A stretch of 36,897 nt of DNA from Saccharospirillum impatiens DSM 12546 (GCF_000423605.1 NZ_AUIH01000040.1:1-36897), one strand, 5' to 3'; positions 24,685 through 33,251 are shown, counted from the first letter of the stretch. Numbers and translations are program-made. The notes: a model not told the origin generated them from the sequence alone.

Positions 24685-25404
24685 ATGTTGACGGACATAA
24701 CGGGTAGCAATGCCACTCTGGGTTCGATCAATCGGCCAGAGCCACGCGCTCCCCAGGCACCCACCCCTGCACGACAGGAACCAACACCCCAGGAGCGCCA
24801 GACGCCTTCCCCCGACGTGCAGGTCAACACGACGCTCGACCGGCGCACCAGCGCTGAGCGATCTCTGGTACAGGAAGCCTCTAACCTGGCCATTTCCCAG
24901 CAAAGCCGGGGTGAAGTGGTCGACCAGCTGCGCACTGAACGGGATCTGATCGCCGAGGGCGGCAGTACCGAGCTGACCGAAGGGCGCGAACAACTCAGTG
25001 CTCAGGCAGCAGACGCCTTGCAGGAGATACGCGAACGCGCCCTGAGTGAGCCCTTTGGCGAGGGCATCGACGACCTGGGGCCGTTGCCTGACAACTCTTT
25101 TTTCATCCGGGATCGGGGTGAGACCCTGAGCAATCTGGATGGGACCATTTCTGCTCTGGAGCGCTTCTCCGAAGCTGAGTCCTCCCAGTTGGATCAATTA
25201 CAGCAAACGTTCAATGCCAGTCAGGATGAGAGACTGAGCCCGGACAATACCGCCATCGAATCGGCCGATGAAGCCGAAACCGCCGTCATTGCCGTTCAGC
25301 AACAGCTGGCAGCTGAAAACATCACCGATGCGAATGGTCTGACCAGCATTGAAGCCAGCACGGTACTCGATGCCCTGCAAAGCGACCAGTCACCCGGTTT
25401 ATGA
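24685..25404 (+). CDS. Unrecognised hydrophilic protein, 239 residues
   Basis: I do not recognise this protein. GGGAG precedes the ATG by 8 bases. There is no signal peptide or membrane helix. Residues 15-50 are Pro/Gln/Thr-rich and likely disordered. The rest is acidic and helical, with Ala/Gln/Glu-rich stretches (TISALERFSEAESSQLDQLQ; TAVIAVQQQLAAENITDANG) suggestive of coiled coil. The ending loosely recalls flagellin-like or filament-associated helical tails, but this is weak. It is divergent from the sigma/anti-sigma pair and has its own intrinsic terminator, so it is a monocistronic gene. Confidence 0.7.
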   Translation: MLTDITGSNATLGSINRPEPRAPQAPTPARQEPTPQERQTPSPDVQVNTTLDRRTSAERSLVQEASNLAISQQSRGEVVDQLRTERDLIAEGGSTELTEGREQLSAQAADALQEIRERALSEPFGEGIDDLGPLPDNSFFIRDRGETLSNLDGTISALERFSEAESSQLDQLQQTFNASQDERLSPDNTAIESADEAETAVIAVQQQLAAENITDANGLTSIEASTVLDALQSDQSPGL

Positions 25405-25445
25405 CGCTTGGTTACGACTGAGCACTGACGGGTCCTCCACTTAAG

Positions 25446-25470
25446 GCGGCTGATGGTTCAGCCGCTTTTT
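25446..25470 (+). terminator. Terminator of the 24685-25404 gene
   Basis: GCGGCTGA (25446-25453), loop TGGT, TCAGCCGC (25458-25465) and five T's form an intrinsic terminator 42 bases after the stop. Its right arm includes the stop codon of the convergent HDOD gene. Confidence 0.9.
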
Positions 25471-26867
25471 GGTTGCGCCGACATATTAAATTGCAGGTAG
25501 AGATTGATCTGATTGGCGACCAGTTGCAGTTCTTCAAACTGGCGTTCAGTGAGCGCATCGCCGTCGTTGTCCGCATAAATCACCCCCACCAGCCGGTCCG
25601 GCGACTGTACCGGCACCATCATCCCGTCGACTGTACCGAGCAAGCGCCGCATCACTCCGTCAGTGGGTGCTTTGCGAGTGTACCAGCGGGGTTCGGGGGC
25701 TTTTAGAAACACCGCCAGGGTTTCCTCCTGATGCAGAGTGCTCAGATCCAGTTTCAGGACTTCACGCCAGCGGGCTACGTCGTCTCCGGCGACGATGACC
25801 GGCTCGAGCCGATGATCCCGTGCTGAACTCAACCACAGGGCCACCCGGCCAAACCCGGCGCCGCGATGCAGTGCATGGACCGCCAACTGCAATAAGCGAG
25901 GCAAGGGTTCAACATCCATGATGCAACGGCTGATGCGGTTCAGAAAACGCTGCATGTCGTGGTCGGTCGGTTGCACCGCTGTGGTATCACCCTCGATCAC
26001 GTCACGTTGCGGCAGAGCTTGCAACAGCCGCTCCGCACCATAAGTCGCAGCGACCGATGATGCCTCCTCGGCCATCAGCAAGATGTGTTCGCGCACGTCG
26101 GTACTGCTGCGATCCTGAAACTCACTGATGCGTTGAATAACCTTGCGCATGTCCGGGTGATCGATACCCAGATGAATCGTCTGGCTAATCTCATCCCCAA
26201 ACTGAACCGACCGCACCCAGGGGTCGGCACTGTGGCGGTCATCACTGGCTTTTAATACCAGATCACCCAGCCCCCACTCCTGAATCAGTGCCCGGTTGAG
26301 GGTTTTGACACCTACACCCAGATGCTCCAGTGCCAGGCTGTGTGCCTCGCCCGGGCTCAGATCCCGGGCGGCCATAAAGGTGTCGACTTCGGGCCGCCCG
26401 GTCGCGAGCAAGGCCAGGTCGCCCAGGCGCAGCAACAACGCCGCAATGAAGACTTCTTCGTGATCGTCGCCTTTCAATTGCTGGGCGATAGCCCGGGCCT
26501 GAACCGCGGCGTGAAAGGAGCGAGCCAGATTATTGATCAGCCGGTCGCGGGGTTTGCCGTCGAGAAAGCCGTCGATCAGGGTGGTGGCCAGCGCTATGTT
26601 CTTCAGATCCATATAACCGATCTGCACAATGGCTCGCGAGACGGTTTTGATTGGGCTGAAACTGCGGTTGTAGTGCACCGAATTGGCCACTTTCAGCACC
26701 TGGGAGGTGAGGTCTGCATCGCGCAACACGATCTGGGTGAATTCGTCGGCGCTGCTGTCATCGTCATCGCTCAGTTCGCAAATCGCCTTGACCACTGAGT
26801 TCAGCGATGGCAAATCCAGCTTTGCAATCACCTTCAACCAGGCTTTAAGTCCCCGGACATCGTTCAT
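25458..26867 (-). CDS. HDOD domain signalling protein with C-terminal GAF-like domain
   Basis: From the ATG at 26867 (MNDVRGLKAWLKVIAKLDLP) the protein has 469 residues. Residues about 10-200 form an HDOD domain, a catalytically inert HD-like helical fold: 'LPSLNSVVKAICELSDDDDS', 'LTSQVLKVANSVHYNRSFSP' and 'TVSRAIVQIGYMDLKNIALA' are typical. The last 150 residues ('IMDVEPLPRLLQLAVHALHR...GRVALWLSSARDH', 'RLVGVIYADNDGD') look like a GAF domain. HDOD proteins act in bacterial signalling, often with motility or c-di-GMP systems; the mechanism is unknown. Cytosolic, single gene. Confidence 0.88.
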   Translation of the reverse strand: MNDVRGLKAWLKVIAKLDLPSLNSVVKAICELSDDDDSSADEFTQIVLRDADLTSQVLKVANSVHYNRSFSPIKTVSRAIVQIGYMDLKNIALATTLIDGFLDGKPRDRLINNLARSFHAAVQARAIAQQLKGDDHEEVFIAALLLRLGDLALLATGRPEVDTFMAARDLSPGEAHSLALEHLGVGVKTLNRALIQEWGLGDLVLKASDDRHSADPWVRSVQFGDEISQTIHLGIDHPDMRKVIQRISEFQDRSSTDVREHILLMAEEASSVAATYGAERLLQALPQRDVIEGDTTAVQPTDHDMQRFLNRISRCIMDVEPLPRLLQLAVHALHRGAGFGRVALWLSSARDHRLEPVIVAGDDVARWREVLKLDLSTLHQEETLAVFLKAPEPRWYTRKAPTDGVMRRLLGTVDGMMVPVQSPDRLVGVIYADNDGDALTERQFEELQLVANQINLYLQFNMSAQPKSG

Positions 26868-26971
26868 GGCAGGCCCTTTTATCGTTGTTATAGTGGCGTC
26901 AATGGCCTCCCTGCCTGTGCGGCAATGGTGACATTGCCGATACACTCTGGTTACCCTGCAGTATAGCGTGC

Positions 26972-27445
26972 TTAACGCGTTACCCTGTTAGCATCGGTGT
27001 CTGTCGGTTCGGCGTTGATATAGTCGTCGGGGTTCATCACTTCATCGTACATCGGGACCAACCGGGCCAGCAGATCATTCTGGGCACCGGTCGCCACGCC
27101 AGCTTCGTCCATCGCGGCCACAAGGTCTGTCACCAGGGCATTGAAATGGCTGTCGTTCAAATCCATTCCTGCATGCACCTGAGCCATGCTGTCGCCGGTA
27201 TAGTCACAGGGGCCATCACTGACCTGGCACAGTTGTTCGATCAGTTTTTCACGAAAGCGGCTGATGTTGGTCGCGGCGAAAAATGGCAGCAGAGTGTCGT
27301 TGCCACCGATTTCGTAGAGCAGGTTATCGACAATGGTGGTGATGCCTTCCTGCTCGCCCAGGCGTTCATATAGCGTCGGTTGGGTAGGTGTTGTGCTGCA
27401 GGCGGCCAGCAGCCAGATCAGGGCGATGATCGTTAACAGTCGCAT
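26972..27445 (-). CDS. Lipoprotein group I truncated haemoglobin
   Basis: From the ATG at 27445 this is a 157-residue precursor with a lipoprotein signal (MRLLTIIALIWLLAAC; lipobox LAAC, Cys16, followed by Ser, which fits outer-membrane sorting). The mature part is a 2-on-2 globin: 'LYERLGEQEGITTIVDNLLY', 'LPFFAATNISRFREKLIEQL', 'GPCDYTGDSMAQVHAGMDL', with the proximal haem His in AQVHAGM, and 'HFNALVTDLVAAMDEAGV'. Group I globins bind O2 or NO and are usually cytosolic. A lipid-anchored form is unusual but recurs next to DUF3034 genes. It is last in a four-gene unit, 14 bases after DUF3034. An in-frame GTG at 27457 is less likely. Confidence 0.9.
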   Translation of the reverse strand: MRLLTIIALIWLLAACSTTPTQPTLYERLGEQEGITTIVDNLLYEIGGNDTLLPFFAATNISRFREKLIEQLCQVSDGPCDYTGDSMAQVHAGMDLNDSHFNALVTDLVAAMDEAGVATGAQNDLLARLVPMYDEVMNPDDYINAEPTDTDANRVTR

Positions 27446-27459
27446 GGATTGAATCACCT

Positions 27460-28332
27460 TCAGTTATTGATTTGAACGGACAAATACCAGCCTGTCTGGT
27501 CATCCCAGAGGGCCACTTTGCCTAGATCGGTGTAGGCACCGACAACCGTGACCTGCTTACTGGGAAACCAGGCAACAAAGGCATCGCGCCAGTCTGATTC
27601 GCCCAGATTGAGCCGGTCCGGCTTTTGCCGATACTCGACGCCGACAGCCCAGTTGGCGTTAAGGAAAACGCCTGCGCTGGCTTCGGCCATCCATTGCGTG
27701 TCGGTGCCGCTTCCGTCTCCAAACCCTAAAAACCCCGTCTCATTCGCATCGGTATAGCGAAAGGTTCCGTTCAGCAGTAGATTCCGTTCAAAGAGTGCGT
27801 GCAGGTACAACTTGCTGACCGAGAGGTACCAGTCGGTGCCGCTGTCACTGTTGGCGCCCAGTACATTGCCAGCTGCCGGATTCAGGTTAACCTTGTGCTG
27901 CATACCCAGGCTGACCTGTGGCCAGGGTTCATAGATCAGGTCGCCCCAGAGCCGGGCTTTGGCGCCATACACATGTTGTTCGATCACGCCGTCAAGCGGG
28001 CTGCTCAGCACCGCCGCCAAGTTATCCACCTGCAAGGTCTGCTGCGCGAAACTGACTTCAAACCGGTTGTTGATCCCGGCATGCACGGCCGCCGTGCCGA
28101 GTTGGAAGTCGGGCAGGCCAACGCGCGTCACGCTGGCGGCCGCACCCCATTCCCTTTCGCTGCCATAGCCACCGATGATGGCCCAGGGCACCAGGCCACC
28201 ACCGGCTGCACCTTCGATCTGGGTAGCACCTGAAGTGGCGAGAATCTTACTGCCGGCCCAGGCCGGGTTGAACACAAGCCCGGTCAGTACAACGAGTAAC
28301 ATCAGAGTTCGACTCAGATACCGGTTAACCAT
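27460..28332 (-). CDS. DUF3034 family envelope protein
   Basis: This 290-residue precursor has a signal peptide (MVNRYLSRTLMLLVVLTGLV, cleavage near AWA-GS). The mature part starts with 'ILATSGATQIEGAAGGGLVP' and then shows alternating hydrophobic/polar strands with many aromatic ends and a final 'GWYLSVQINN'. This is typical of an outer-membrane beta barrel. The N-terminal 'GATQIEGAAGGGLVPWA' is the hallmark of DUF3034, whose function is unknown. Its start overlaps the EAL gene stop by 8 bases, so translation is coupled. The barrel and outer-membrane location are inferred from strand pattern. Confidence 0.87.
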   Translation of the reverse strand: MVNRYLSRTLMLLVVLTGLVFNPAWAGSKILATSGATQIEGAAGGGLVPWAIIGGYGSEREWGAAASVTRVGLPDFQLGTAAVHAGINNRFEVSFAQQTLQVDNLAAVLSSPLDGVIEQHVYGAKARLWGDLIYEPWPQVSLGMQHKVNLNPAAGNVLGANSDSGTDWYLSVSKLYLHALFERNLLLNGTFRYTDANETGFLGFGDGSGTDTQWMAEASAGVFLNANWAVGVEYRQKPDRLNLGESDWRDAFVAWFPSKQVTVVGAYTDLGKVALWDDQTGWYLSVQINN

Positions 28333-30673
28333 AGTTCAACTCCAATTTGGACTCCTTGAACGCCGCCAGCCAGGGTTTCAGGTCTGACACCGCCATCGGC
28401 TTGCTCAGGTAATAGCCCTGAATGGCATCACACCCCATCTGTTCCAGCAAAGTCAGGGCGGCGAGGTTTTCAACACCTTCGGCGATGACCGTCAGACCCA
28501 GATGATGCGCCATTTCAATGGTCGCCCGTACGATGTTCTGGTCATCCTGGTCTTCATCGAGTTGCAGCACAAAGGATTTGTCGATCTTGAGTTCGTGTAT
28601 CGGCATGGTTTTCAGTTGCGCCAGCGATGAATAGCCAGTGCCAAAGTCATCCATCGCCAGGTCAAAGCCCGCATCAAACAGCCGCTTGAGGTGAGACAGC
28701 GCCAGTTCGGTATCCGTTACCATGGCACTTTCTGTTATTTCCAGCATCAAGTGTTTACGCTCAAAACCGGCATGCGCCGTTCGCTCGATCACCCGGTCGA
28801 TAAAGTTTCTGTTCAGAATGTCCCGGGCGGACAGATTGATGCTGACCCCCATATCAAAGCCTTCGCTACGCCAGGCTGTCATCTGAGCAATGGCTTCGGT
28901 AACCACCCATTCGGTGATTTGGGTGATGTCGCCGGACTGTTCGGCCAGGGGTATGAATTCATCCGGGAACATGCGACCCAATTGCTCGTCGTGCCAGCGC
29001 AACAGCGCCTCTGCGGAATGAATGCGCCGGTTTCGAAGGTCGTATTGCGGCTGAAATAGCAGTTCGAAGCCACCGTGTTCAATGGCGTGCTGCAGCCGGT
29101 TGGTCACGGTCAACTGGCGCAGGTGGGATTCATCGCGCCCGCTTTGATATCGCTCAAGGCTCTGACCATGCAACCGGGCATCGCTGACCGCAATGTTGGC
29201 GCGGCGCAAGGCGTCTTCAAAGTTCTGTGCGTGCTCCGGGCACATTACCAGTCCCATGCGGACATCGAGCACGACGTCGATGTCGAGATGTCCAATAGCC
29301 CGGTCAAACACAGCGAGATAATCGGCCAGCGCCTGGTCGCACGCCTCTGTCGTTACCGCGTCAGCCAGCACCAGAAACTCGTTGGGACCCACCCGCCCGG
29401 CTACATCGCCCGGCCGTAACTGTTGCACCAGCCGTTCCGCGGCCAATCGGACGATCTCGTCAGTAAAGGCCAACCCATACACATCGCTCAGCGCGCTGAC
29501 GTTCTCAAGCCGTATCAGTACGACGGCCAGCCGATTTTGCGGATCGTCCTGCGGCTTTTCGGCAAAGCGCTGCGCCATCTGCTCAAGGTTGGGCAGCCCG
29601 GTTTTCAGATCGTGTTGCGCCTGATAGAAAATATGCCGCTCACGCTGCTGAATGTCGTTCTGCATGGTGTTAAGGGTTTGCCCGAGCACACCAAACTCGT
29701 TGGTGTTTTTTAACGATACGCCCTGTTGATAGTCCCCACGGGCAATGCGCCGCGCGGCCGCTACCAGGGTATCAATCGGTCGGGTAATGCCACGGGCAAT
29801 AAACAGGGTGACCACGGCAGCGGCCACCAGTGCTGCCAGGGCAATCAGCAGCATTTGGGTGCGCAACCGGGTGTTGGCCGCAACGGCATCGGCCAGCGAC
29901 ACCGTCAGTAACGCGCCCAAATGCACCGGTGGCTGATCAAGCAGGGTCGCGTACCGGCTAAGCAGGCCCTGCTCGAGAAGCTCTTGCGAGGCCTGAGCAA
30001 GCACCTCCTCGTATGGCCCCAATAAATTAACGTTCGCTAAAGGCTGGGTAGGCAGTGTACTCAGGGTCTGCAGGTCCGAGTCATTGCCGGACTCCCTCTC
30101 CCGGTATATCAGCGTTACGTTGGCACTGGTAATGTCCCGAAAGCGATTCAGCAAATCGCTGTCGAGCAGGAAACCCATACCAACCCAGGCAACCCGTTGC
30201 GGGGCATCTACCGGTACCATCACCATTTGATAGGGCTGGTGTTCACTCAGTGTCAGCAATGAAAACGCAGTGGCCTGGTTGCCAAGGCCAGAGCGCACCC
30301 GATCCAGATCGGCACCGATATCATGGGTGCTGATCAGCACCTCGCCCTCTGGTGACATCAGCATAATCAAATCAGCGCCGATGCGATCGCCGTGATTGGC
30401 CAGCACGCTGATGATGGTGTCTTCTTCATTGGTAGCGATGGCCTGGCGGAAGCCAAAATCTTCTGCCAACAGGGTGGTCCGGTCAGTCAACTCCCGGCTG
30501 TTTTCATCGAGCAGGGTTTGAAACACGCGCTCGGCTACGGCCAACTCGCGCAGAGCGTTGGTCCGGGTATTGGCATCGGTTGCCCGCAGGGCAGACAGGG
30601 TTGTCGCGGTCAGCGTAACGGCCAGTACGGCTGTGAAAATCAGCAGTAGCCGGGTACGGAAACTAATCGTCAT
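28325..30673 (-). CDS. Membrane CACHE-HAMP-GGDEF-EAL protein, probable c-di-GMP phosphodiesterase
   Basis: The 782-residue protein has a membrane helix (about 8-28), a periplasmic sensor of the double-CACHE type (about 30-270), a second helix (MLLIALAALVAAAVVTLFIA), HAMP (about 295-350), GGDEF (about 360-510) and EAL (about 525-775). The GGDEF signature reads VGPNEF, so cyclase activity is doubtful. The EAL domain keeps EALLRW, 'NLSARDIL', 'LEITESAM', 'DDFGTGYSSLAQL', 'LKIDKSFV' and 'AEGVE', the metal and catalytic set, so it should hydrolyse c-di-GMP. It overlaps the cupredoxin gene by 11 bases and DUF3034 by 8. Confidence 0.93.
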   Translation of the reverse strand: MTISFRTRLLLIFTAVLAVTLTATTLSALRATDANTRTNALRELAVAERVFQTLLDENSRELTDRTTLLAEDFGFRQAIATNEEDTIISVLANHGDRIGADLIMLMSPEGEVLISTHDIGADLDRVRSGLGNQATAFSLLTLSEHQPYQMVMVPVDAPQRVAWVGMGFLLDSDLLNRFRDITSANVTLIYRERESGNDSDLQTLSTLPTQPLANVNLLGPYEEVLAQASQELLEQGLLSRYATLLDQPPVHLGALLTVSLADAVAANTRLRTQMLLIALAALVAAAVVTLFIARGITRPIDTLVAAARRIARGDYQQGVSLKNTNEFGVLGQTLNTMQNDIQQRERHIFYQAQHDLKTGLPNLEQMAQRFAEKPQDDPQNRLAVVLIRLENVSALSDVYGLAFTDEIVRLAAERLVQQLRPGDVAGRVGPNEFLVLADAVTTEACDQALADYLAVFDRAIGHLDIDVVLDVRMGLVMCPEHAQNFEDALRRANIAVSDARLHGQSLERYQSGRDESHLRQLTVTNRLQHAIEHGGFELLFQPQYDLRNRRIHSAEALLRWHDEQLGRMFPDEFIPLAEQSGDITQITEWVVTEAIAQMTAWRSEGFDMGVSINLSARDILNRNFIDRVIERTAHAGFERKHLMLEITESAMVTDTELALSHLKRLFDAGFDLAMDDFGTGYSSLAQLKTMPIHELKIDKSFVLQLDEDQDDQNIVRATIEMAHHLGLTVIAEGVENLAALTLLEQMGCDAIQGYYLSKPMAVSDLKPWLAAFKESKLELNYG

Positions 30674-31400
30674 TGGTCTTATATTGCTGCAGTCGGTTAC
30701 GCAGGCTGCCGGCAGCGGGTTCGGGCTCCGCCTGGCGCTGGGTCATTGGCAGTTCAATGCGCAACAGGTCTCCCTGGTTGTCGAGCCCGGCTATCGGCAA
30801 CGCCAGGGTCTCTTCAAGATCCGGGTGCCAGAGCACCAGCTCGGCCGATTCGGGGGCGGTGAAGGTTGGTAGCGTCAGGCCGCCGTCGGCGTCGGTCACG
30901 CCATAAACCTGACCGTCAGTGACGTAAATGTAACCGAGCATGGCATCGTGAATGTTACAGCCAATCACCACCAGCCCTGACTGGTCAAATTCGACCGGTG
31001 GTGCTTCGTTGCCACGAAACAATTGCAGTTCAAACGTTTTGGCGGGCGAAAAAGAATAGACATGGTGGCGAGTTTCGTCGCTGTTGGGAAACTGGACCCG
31101 GGTACCCGTGCTGATGGCAATAACCTTGGGGCTGAAACTCAGGTCGACCTGGTCCATCACGGCGACATCGGGGCCTTCCTGTGCGGCTGACGTTTGCGAC
31201 TGCTCAACACGGGCTACGACATCACTGACCGGTTGGCCAGCCTGATCCACAAGCTGCAACGGAGGCAGTGTGACCGCCGTAGCAGGGGTTGCCGACACAC
31301 TCAAAATAACCGCCAGAAAACCGAAGGAAAGCCACTCTCGCTGTAACCCTGATAGAAGACAAGGACGAAAGTTAACCAGAAAGTTAGACACCCTCTGCAT
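30663..31400 (-). CDS. Periplasmic cupredoxin-like protein ('methylamine utilisation' type)
   Basis: From the ATG at 31400 this is a 245-residue precursor with a signal peptide (SFGFLAVILSVSATPATA). The mature domain has a full type 1 copper set: His in DETRHHVYSF and Cys/His/Met in VVIGCNIHDAMLGYIYV (C-x2-H-x2-M). After it come a short carboxypeptidase-regulatory-like beta segment ('VYGVTDADGGLTLPTF') and an acidic tail. Such proteins are often labelled methylamine utilisation protein, but no methylamine genes are here, and an electron-transfer or copper-binding sensor role is more cautious. First gene of the four-gene unit. The frame continues upstream to 31478, but those codons are Cys/Arg-rich and cross a terminator-like hairpin. 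Confidence 0.82.
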   Translation of the reverse strand: MQRVSNFLVNFRPCLLSGLQREWLSFGFLAVILSVSATPATAVTLPPLQLVDQAGQPVSDVVARVEQSQTSAAQEGPDVAVMDQVDLSFSPKVIAISTGTRVQFPNSDETRHHVYSFSPAKTFELQLFRGNEAPPVEFDQSGLVVIGCNIHDAMLGYIYVTDGQVYGVTDADGGLTLPTFTAPESAELVLWHPDLEETLALPIAGLDNQGDLLRIELPMTQRQAEPEPAAGSLRNRLQQYKTNDD

Positions 31401-31419
31401 AAAAAACCGGCACTGCCGG
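31401..31419 (-). terminator. Terminator-like hairpin directly before the cupredoxin ATG
   Basis: On the minus strand CCGGCA-C/G-TGCCGG (31419-31407) is followed by six T's (31406-31401), then ATG at 31400. It could end transcripts from pepE (stop at 31582), or act as an attenuator for the cupredoxin operon. Confidence 0.55.
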
Positions 31420-31581
31420 AAGCACCAACGACGCAATAGAGACAAGCACTGCATGATGCACAGCCGTTTATTTACCATGGACCTTCACTATAGTCGACCC
31501 GGTCACGGTTTGGCGACTCAAACACCCTGTTTCCGTTGCTTTTTACAGTGCCGTACCGGGTTTATGGCAAATTCCGGGGTG

Positions 31582-32271
31582 TTAGCGAAGCCGTGTCCAG
31601 TTCAGTCCCTCTGTAGCCGGTATGATGCGATAGGCCGCCGCGCGGTCATTGCCTTCCAGAATAGACAGTTGTCCATCACAGATCACCGCTGCGGCGCAGT
31701 CTGTCAGGGCAAGAGCCTCCACGGGGTTGGCCAGCAAATCCTGTATCAGTGGCAATGCGCGTTGCTCGCTGTCGAGGTGCGGGCACAGCATACCAGACAC
31801 TAATCCCAGGCCTTCGACACGGGTAAAAGTCCAGTCGCCGTGGGTATCAAAGCGGTTGGAATCACTGAACCCCAGGTCAAACCAGCAAAGAGCCCCAGCG
31901 CTCAGGCCACACAATACTTTGCCATTTGCCTCGGCCTCAATTAACAGGCGGTCCACTCCGTGTGCCCGCCACTGAGTCATCATGGTGCGGGTGTCACCGC
32001 CGCCCACATAAATCAGATCGGCCCAGTCAATCAGGTCGGCAATGGCATCAGCGGTGGGCTGTCGGCTCAGGCACAAAGCCCGGGTATCGCACCCCAGCAA
32101 CAGCCCATAGATCTGATCAAACGTCTCGATATAGCCGGGCGCGTCGCCACTGGCGGTAGGAATAAAAAGAGCACGGGGCTGGGCTTTCTGGGTTTGCTTG
32201 ACGATAAACTGATCGAGCAGCAGGGTCTCCTGATCTTTCAGTTCGCCGCCGCCAATAGCAATGATGGGCAT
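31582..32271 (-). CDS. pepE: Peptidase E-like protein (family S51)
   Basis: The 229-residue protein starts at MPIIAIGGGELKD (ATG at 32271). The S51 serine-peptidase blocks are 'GGGDTRTMMTQWR' and the nucleophile elbow 'VLCGLSAGALCWFD', with Ser in GLSAGA. 'ALFIPTASGDAPGYIETF' is also typical. E. coli PepE is 229 residues and cleaves Asp-X dipeptides; cyanophycinases are longer and carry other motifs. Cytosolic. It follows the AraC gene on the same strand (87 bases apart). Confidence 0.88.
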   Translation of the reverse strand: MPIIAIGGGELKDQETLLLDQFIVKQTQKAQPRALFIPTASGDAPGYIETFDQIYGLLLGCDTRALCLSRQPTADAIADLIDWADLIYVGGGDTRTMMTQWRAHGVDRLLIEAEANGKVLCGLSAGALCWFDLGFSDSNRFDTHGDWTFTRVEGLGLVSGMLCPHLDSEQRALPLIQDLLANPVEALALTDCAAAVICDGQLSILEGNDRAAAYRIIPATEGLNWTRLR

Positions 32272-32357
32272 AGTTGATCCTTCAATTCCGGGTGCTTTGA
32301 CACAGGGTCTGTTCCTCAGGCTCCCTTTATACCCATGAACCGGCGATTGGATCAAGG

Positions 32358-33251
32358 CTAACGGTGTAAGACCACCTTTTGCATCGTCCGCCCACGAATC
32401 TCGATCGACTCACGGTACTGGCGCGGTGTCATGCCTTTGATTTTTAGAAAGTGACGGTTGAAATTGGCCACATTGGCGAAACCGGCGTCAAAACAGATAT
32501 CGGTGATGGGGCGATCGGTGACTTCCAGATGCTCACAGGCGCGGCTGATCCGCAACCGGGTCAGGAAATCGATGTAGCGGTAACCGGTCGCTTTCTTGAA
32601 CCAGCGCGAAAAAAACGTCGGCGCCAGACCCAGCACACCGGCGACCTCCTCCAGGCTCAGCTCTCGGGTGCAATTGTGGATGATGTAACTGACCACAGTG
32701 TTTACCCGCCCTTCCATCAGCGAATCCGATTCTTCTTCGAAAGACCGGCTCGACAGGGGCCAGTAGTCTTGTGTCTGGGCCAGTTCCGACATGATGTTCA
32801 AAAATGACAGTACCCTTGCCGGGCCTTTCAATCCTGCGACACTGGCAAACTCGTCCACTACCCGGGCGCTGGCCTCTTTTGAAAACTCGATGCCATAGCG
32901 GGAATCGGCCAACATGGTTTGCAGCGATTTCATCTCGGGCAATACCTGTATCAGCGCCTGTATGCGCTCATCGGAAAAGTTGATTACCCGGTCGCGAATG
33001 CCTGTTTGAAAATCACCCAGCGAGACCCAGTTGTGCGGCAAATAGGGGCCACACAAAAACACCGAGCCCGGGGTAAAGGGCCCTACGTAATCACCGATAA
33101 AGGCGTTGCCGTGGGTGGTCTGAATCAGGTGCAGTTCATACTCGTTGTGGTAATGCCAGCGCACCAGCGAACTGTCGGCACCATGGGCCAGGTACCGAAA
33201 GCTGTTCTGGGCTTCATAGACGGCTTCATATTCCGGTTTGATTGCGCTCAT
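32358..33251 (-). CDS. AraC-family transcriptional regulator of the polyol cluster
   Basis: The 297-residue protein starts at MSAIKPEYEAVYEAQ (ATG at 33251, with GGAGGAAC just upstream). The N-terminal cupin-like ligand domain has 'RWHYHNEYELHLIQTTHG' and 'FLCGPYLPHNWVS'. The C-terminal 100 residues have two helix-turn-helix units: 'LSLEEVAGVLGLAPTFFSRW' and 'PITDICFDAGFANVANFNRH', then the family ending 'GMTPRQYRE'. It likely controls the adjacent sugar-alcohol dehydrogenase and transporter in response to a substrate. It lies 60 bases after the dehydrogenase gene. Confidence 0.92.
   Translation of the reverse strand: MSAIKPEYEAVYEAQNSFRYLAHGADSSLVRWHYHNEYELHLIQTTHGNAFIGDYVGPFTPGSVFLCGPYLPHNWVSLGDFQTGIRDRVINFSDERIQALIQVLPEMKSLQTMLADSRYGIEFSKEASARVVDEFASVAGLKGPARVLSFLNIMSELAQTQDYWPLSSRSFEEESDSLMEGRVNTVVSYIIHNCTRELSLEEVAGVLGLAPTFFSRWFKKATGYRYIDFLTRLRISRACEHLEVTDRPITDICFDAGFANVANFNRHFLKIKGMTPRQYRESIEIRGRTMQKVVLHR

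Noticed and set aside
30663..31400. Methylamine catabolism, from the family name of the cupredoxin protein
   Set aside because: No mau dehydrogenase genes are present, and the neighbours are signalling and globin genes.
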